A program made the position numbers and the translations under genes. Positions 58,954 through 64,000 of a DNA stretch of 64,000 nucleotides are shown piece after piece. Source of the DNA: Edaphochlamys debaryana (lineage: Eukaryota; Chlorophyta; Chlorophyceae; Chlamydomonadales); NCBI GenBank assembly GCA_016858145.1, contig JAEHOE010000037.1:124001-188000 (forward strand). Direction: 5' to 3'. The notes beneath the pieces were generated by a model. The model did not search any database, was not told the origin of the DNA, and worked only from the letters and a program-made list of their open reading frames with translations. Every line of letters begins with the position of its first letter. Position 1 is the first letter of the stretch.

Positions 58954-59015
58954 CCAGGGGAGCGGGGAGTGCTACTCGGGCCCGCCACGGTTCGTGCCGC
59001 CCAAAAGGGTCTCCT
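58954..59015 (+). repeat. 62-bp inverted repeat, left copy
   Basis: Matches the reverse complement of 60392-60453 with about one mismatch. It contains the block cggttcgtgccgcccaaaag. Together the pair bounds a ~1.5-kb segment. Confidence 0.85.
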
Positions 59016-60391
59016 CTTGTCGCTTTCTGGGCTCGCCCTGGTACCGCTGGGTACCCTATGGGTTCTGCCGTTACTCTAGACGCGCGGAAGCCCGGTCGGC
59101 GGTGCTCGGGAAATGGCTCCCATCGCGCATGCTAGACCCCAGCGCCAGCGCTCCAGCGCCCCAGCCGCGAGCCCCAGGAGCTCCGTATGTATGCTGGCTA
59201 TGCAGCAGAACGAGGGCAATGCATTGAGGCGTGTGGTGGAGCCCGCTCGCGGGTCGCGAATGCGTGGTGATGTGAAATCGGCCCGAACGAAGTGGAAGAG
59301 AACCCTGTTGAGGCAAGCCCGCATCGGCCACGCAATCTATGTTGTATATGGAAGCTCTGAGGCGGCTTGCCTGCTCTGTCGAACTCTGTCGGCGCGATTG
59401 CGGGTACACCGAAGTCGCACCATCCGCCTCGCGCCCACGCACACCCGCCCGTCCCCGCCAGCCCCCGGGCACGTCCCCCCTGCGCCGAGGGGCGACGGCA
59501 AACGCTACCCAAATCTTAGTTGTAGCCTTGGGAATTGGTCTGCGTTGTGCTTGACGAGGATTCGCGCTCCTGCTTTACAGCCAGAGCCTGGGGAGCCACC
59601 AGGGCCCCTGCGGGCCACCAGGGGAGCCCAGCGGGCCACCCTGCCAGTCAGGGCCCCACCAGCGGGCCACCCTGCCAGTCAGGGCCCTCCCTCGCAAGCC
59701 CCTGTCCTTCCTGCCGTCCTTCCTACTGTCACCACACCCCTAAGACCAAGAGAACAGAAGGAATGCCCTAGCGCCTTGCTCATGCGCACCAAAAAGAAGA
59801 CATGTCCGGCTAGGTGAGCTAGTGAGCTAGTGAGCCAGAGCATATGTATGCCCGTCTGACGTCAAGTCGTTAGAAAAACATGACGAACTATGTAGGAGCC
59901 TAGCCGCCGTCCCACCCTCGTAGAGCCCTCTCGCGGGCTGGGACTACCCCTAATCGATCCCCTAACATGCGTAGAATACTAGAACATGCGCGGTTGGCTT
60001 GTCGAAGCGGAGCGGGGGGCGCAAGCCAACACATCGTCGCCCATCACAGCAGGCAGCCCCTCGGACGCAACCCTACCGCTTCCGTTTGGAAGCTGGTGTA
60101 CCTAGGAAGACAACTCTGCCGTTCGGCAACCCACGCGCGAGAACTTGGGCGACATGCCGACACCCACCAGAAGCAGCGCGCCCAGCCTCCTCCACGCTCC
60201 CCAAGCGGTGTCGTGAGGTACCATGGGATCAAAGCATCGCCACGGGCCGGCTTAAGGTATGCTTACTACTGAGGCGGGCTCGAATCGTGATGGTTCGCGT
60301 ACACCGCGAGGTAAGCGGCCAGGCGCTATTTGGGGGTCCCTAAGTGTATGCAGTATGTGACTGTGTCGGGAAATTCTGGATTGGTTAAGAA

Positions 60392-60453
60392 AGGAGACCC
60401 TTTTGGGCGGCACGAACCGTGGCGGGCCCGAGTTGCACTCCCCGCTCCCCTGG
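60392..60453 (-). repeat. 62-bp inverted repeat, right copy
   Basis: Inverted partner of 58954-59015. No transposase-like frame was recognised between the two. Confidence 0.85.
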
Positions 60454-60584
60454 GGGTGTCGGGGTCACCGGAACCTGGTTAGACGGGCCCCGCACCACCC
60501 CGCACGGGCAAACCCGGGCGCCCCGCTGGCAGTTCGCAAGGAGACTGTCTGGGCGCCCGCAGCGCTGCTGGCTGCTGATGTAAA

Positions 60585-60609
60585 GCATTCGGATTCCACC
60601 GGTGTTTAT
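60585..60609 (+). repeat. 25-bp dispersed repeat
   Basis: The block ttccaccggtgtttat, within a 25-bp match, recurs at 62879-62903 in the same orientation with one base difference. One copy is upstream of the SAM/kinase-like gene and the other is inside one of its introns. Confidence 0.7.
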
Positions 60610-60997
60610 CTTCCAACGGTCTATCCCTCCAGGTCGGACAGCTCGACCTCGCCGGCTCAACCTCCGCAAAAGTCGCGCGCTCGCGGAGGTCAAAATAGCT
60701 CAATAACAGAGCCTTGCTACATGCTGACTCAATACTGGTAAGATTGCGGCAATGGGGAGGCAACGGGTTGCGGGGGGACGTCGGGGTTAAGCACACCCAG
60801 GTTTGTCCACGGCGATACATACTCAGGAAGCTAAACAAGGACCCAGACACTCGGCCCCCAACACACGCGTAAAACCTCACCGAATGCGCGCGACCCCGAC
60901 CCCGAAACGCAGTCGTTCAAATCATGCGGCCGCCGCTTAGCATTGTCTAGAGAGTAGCATCGTAGCACAGCGCAGCTGTGTTCCTTCTGGCCACAGC

Positions 60998-63795
60998 ATG
61001 GGCGTGTTCCATTCCAAACAGGAGCAGCAGCGCAAGCAGCAGCGCTCGGCCCTTGCGGCTGACTTGACGACGTTGGGGGCTGACCTGGCGTTGTTTGAGG
61101 ACGCGGACCTAGATTGCCTGTGGGAGAACGGCTTCCGCAACGCAAGAACGCTGCGTAGTGCCAACTCGGCGCTCCTGCTCAGGGCAGGGCTAAAGGCCGG
61201 GATTGTCGGCCATATACTAGATCTCACAGGTGCGGCAACTGGTACTTCAGTCTGCCTCAGAGTGGGGGTGGGGTGGGGGGCTCGGGGGGGGGGAGGCGGC
61301 TTGGGCTCAGGCCCCTGAGCATAACTCTCGGCTCTCGAGCAACCCGCGGCGGCTAAATGCTCGCGGCGCAACGGCTGCTGGGCAGCGGGGGGGCCGTGTG
61401 CGTGGGTTTGGGGCGGATGCATGGCAGGGCGGTAGAGCGGCATGGGTTGGGTCCTCCGCCTCTGAGCACATCCTGCAAAGCGCCTCCTTGAGAACTTGCA
61501 CGATGCGCTCGGCTGCCCATGTGTATCGTACATCGGCATCCGACCGCCCCAAACTCACGGGAGTGGCGGAGGTCCAGGTGGAGGTGCGGCGATGTGTATC
61601 GCACCTATTCGCAACCTAGCACACCCCGCACACGCACACAGCGGCTCCGTTTTCTTCCGTTGATGCATGGTCCCCCCGGCTGTTCCTATCGTGCAGGCGC
61701 GGCGGCAGGGCCAGGCTTAGGGAGGGCGGCAGCTCCCCAGTCCTCGCGAGTTGCTGCCGATTGGTTGAGGGGGGGTAGCCAAATCTGGAAAGCTGGGATG
61801 GAGACCCCTCATTAAGTTAGAGGGTGAGCGAGAGGCGGGGCAGGCAAGGTTGAAGAGGGAGCAAGTGGGTGGATCAGCGTGCACGGTGCTGTTGACAGGC
61901 CCTGGGGCCAGAGCCTATCCATGCGGAACAGCCGCCTAAAGCAACTCGCAAATCATGTCGCTACCGGTGATCATGTTGCTTCTCATTGCTTGCAAGGCAC
62001 GGACAACTCCGACGAGTATGCCAGACAGCTCGTCCAGCCTGCGCTGGACTCTCCTCCAGAGATTGGTGACCTGCCACGCTTCATCACGGACCCGCCGGCT
62101 GCCCAAATCCCCATCAATGCGGATGCGCTGCACGCGGCCATGCTGCCGACCGCCTGTTTGCGGAGCTTCGTGGCCGCCTCGGGTCGGCTCGCCCGTGCTG
62201 TTGGTCACAGCGTGGCGGCGGCGCTGCCCCCGGGTGACTCGGTGGTGTGCACCGCGATCAGGGAGCATTTGGTGGTGTCGTCGCTGCTGGTAGAGCTGGA
62301 CAGGGCGCTGCCGCCGGACCTCCGCATCGGGTGGGTCGGGATCGGGATGACAGGTGCTGTGGTAACTACCTGGCGGGGCGCGATCGCGGCATGGCTGGAT
62401 CGAGCTGGACTGGAGACAGCCTGGGGACTGGGGACCTGGGGGACTGGGGACTGGAGACAGCCTGGGGACTGGAGACAGCCTGGGTACCCGCCTGGGGAAA
62501 GCCTGGGTAGCAACCTGGGCCCCCATCCAGCGAGCCATGCTCAGCCCTTGCCTCGCTCGGTCCCTTTATGGTGCGTAGGCTGGTGTTGGAGCGCGATGAC
62601 CGACCGGACAGCAGCTCTTTCATGGCCGCGGACGGATTCGTGTGGCGGCTCGTCTCTGCGGCCTGCGGGAGCCTTGCGGGGACCGTGCGGCCGACGGCTG
62701 CTGGCCAAGTGGGAGAACAAGGCGGCGAGCATGGGAGAGGCGGTTGAGGATTTGCGCAAGAAGACTGCGTTCTGGACGCCGCTGTACTACGGCGGGTAGG
62801 TGACAAACCCGGGGGCATCCCGCGGGCAGCCCCCAACGAGAGCAGGCACTGGCTCATGTTGTCTATAGCGTATCTATAGCATTCGGGTTCCACCGGTGTT
62901 TATCAACGCCGCTTAATAAGCTGGAAGGGCCTGACGGGCCGATCACATGCAGTTCCGTAAGCATGCATGCCATCAAGGCTCCCCCCCTACCGGTACTTTG
63001 CCCTCCGCCCTGCCCCTGCTCCCCCAGGACTGAGTATCTGCCGTGCTTTGCAGCTGCGGGCAGCAAGCTGCAGTTCTACGCCATCTTGCGGGCTAGCGGT
63101 ATGGTCACCGTACCGGTGCCTATCAGTCCCCAGTACGACCTGACCGACATGGCTGCACGCGCACGAGCGGTGGTGGCCACCATCAAGTTCTACCAGCTGC
63201 TCCGCGCGCAGTACGCGTTCTATCCGGCGTTCGTGCTGCCCGCCGGCGCCCTGGTGCGCGCAGAAGGCGACGGCTTCACGCGCGAGCTGTAAGCAGGGGA
63301 TGGAGGGCTAGGCCGGGGCTCGCTCGGGCGCCGGATGTGTTGGCTGGGAGGGGGGGATGGATGTGGGTAGGTTGAGCGTCGCGGATGCGGGTGGTGTCGG
63401 GTGGGTGCACATGGCCTTGCTTGGCATGCTGTACGGCACGAATGCCGGTACGGCTCTTGACTCTGCAGCTATGCCGTACGCATGCCGTACGCATGTTCCT
63501 CAGGCTGTTCCGCACAGACACGCTGGCAGTACGGAAGCGCGTGTCGCCGTGGCGCACCTTCGCTTCCTTGTGCGGCATGGAGGTCGAACAGCTGCAAGAG
63601 CTATACGACGCCACCGCGCAGCGGCAGGGTCTGGTGCACGCCGTGGAGGGCGGCCCCATCTTGGAGGGCAACATGTACTCGGTCGACATCGTTCCAGTGG
63701 GGCTACCGAGCAGCAACACGGAGCCGTTTGAGACGGAGGATGAGGCGCGGCAGCTGCTGCACGGCCTGCTACATGGCTTGGCGGCGATCCACCAG
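60998..63795 (+). CDS. SAM-like / protein-kinase-like gene, frameshifted, 3' end beyond window
   Basis: Exons: 60998-61229, 61997-62330, 62579-62795, 63028-63288, 63504-63795; the last ends at a GT donor, so more follows to the right. Exon 1 (ADLDCLWENGFRNARTL, LLLRAGLKAGIVGHIL) resembles a small helical SAM-type module. Later parts include RLVLERDDRPDSSSFMAADG, FWTPLYYGG, YLPCFAAAGSKLQFYAILR and TEDEARQLLHGLLHGLAAIH. The last is typical of the helix just before a kinase catalytic loop, which would lie outside the window. In exon 3 the frame giving FVWRLVSAACGSL and the frame giving LLAKWENKAASMGEAV differ by one nucleotide near 62680-62697, so the gene is broken there or the sequence has an error. 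Exon 2 uses an AAG acceptor. The kinase assignment is moderate. Confidence 0.55.
62400..62515. repeat. Minisatellite in an intron
   Basis: Several near-copies of ggactggagacagcctgg and the related ctggggacctggggg (units ~10-18 bp) lie between exons 2 and 3 of the SAM/kinase-like gene. Confidence 0.8.
62879..62903 (+). repeat. 25-bp dispersed repeat, second copy
   Basis: Partner of 60585-60609, inside the intron between exons 3 and 4 of the SAM/kinase-like gene. Confidence 0.7.
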
Positions 63796-64000
63796 GTCGG
63801 TGTTTAGGTCAAGAGAAAAGAATAGCTGCGCGCGATACAGCAAACATGGCTGGATAGCAGCATGCAGTACACAACTTGGTTGGCAACGTACCGGCAGCTG
63901 CCGTGCCGGGTTCGATTTGAACCCTGACGAACCCCGTCACTTGTGCACACCCCCGCCCTTACACCCGCACCAATGCGCCCGTTCAGGCCGGCTTCGTGCA
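63796..64000 (+). other. Intron of the SAM/kinase-like gene, continues past window
   Basis: Starts GTCGGT after codons for AAIHQ. It includes a perfect 6-bp stem, gggttc/gaaccc, at 63908-63924. That is not enough for a tRNA. Confidence 0.5.

Larger units (their letters stand above)
57961..60997. other. Repeat-rich intergenic region
   Basis: About 3 kb between the gene fragment and the SAM/kinase-like gene. It contains the two inverted-repeat pairs described and no supported gene. The right end (60700-60990) should hold the promoter of the next gene. Confidence 0.5.

Noticed and set aside
63908..63924. Possible tRNA T-arm (ggttcgattt)
   Set aside because: Only one 6-bp stem is present and no acceptor, D or anticodon arms can be folded around it.

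Overview
The window looks like nuclear DNA of a volvocine-type green alga (Chlamydomonadales). It is very GC-rich. Genes are packed on both strands and split by many short GT-AG introns, with a few GC-AG introns. Proteins carry long Ala/Gly/Pro/Gln/Ser-rich insertions, UGUAA-type polyadenylation signals occur, and one gene resembles axonemal PG-motif proteins. The species assignment is inference. All exon models were built by hand from splice sites, reading phase and family knowledge.

Layout, left to right. (1) 132-4546, minus: exportin-T (tRNA exportin), 5' part only, running off the left edge. (2) 7591-16367, minus: a ~2,325-residue protein with two or three diverged copies of a ~100-residue domain that may be B3-like. 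(3) 19156-21742, minus: a SurE-like protein whose metal-site residues look lost; direct repeats at 16.75 and 22.06 kb lie on either side. (4) 22864-24857, plus: F-box-like/ankyrin-type protein. (5) 26162-30314, minus: coiled-coil protein with a low-complexity tail. (6) 30617-31349, plus: NAA38/LSMD1-like NatC subunit, sharing a 302-bp divergent promoter with gene 5. (7) 32331-35903, minus: GT31-type glycosyltransferase. (8) 37075-38010, minus: partial unknown gene. A 350-bp direct repeat lies at the 5' end of gene 7 and just upstream of the modelled part of gene 8. (9) 39061-42056, plus: PG-motif, probably axonemal protein. (10) 46055-50230, plus: DEK chromatin protein, 13 exons. (11) 51492-56622, minus: 1,421-residue low-complexity protein. 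(12) 57.56-57.96 kb, plus: inverted, decayed partial copy of gene 11. (13) 58-60.5 kb: repeat-rich tract with inverted repeats. (14) 60998-63795, plus: SAM-like/kinase-like gene with an apparent 1-nt frameshift, running off the right edge.

No CRISPR array, prokaryotic operon, rRNA or convincing tRNA was seen. The genes do not form one pathway: tRNA export, N-terminal acetylation, chromatin, glycosylation and cilium functions are simply neighbours. The strongest unusual signal is structural. Three introns (two in exportin-T, one in the coiled-coil gene) contain tandem copies of their own flanking exon-intron junction. Two of these arrays share a spacer motif in opposite orientation.
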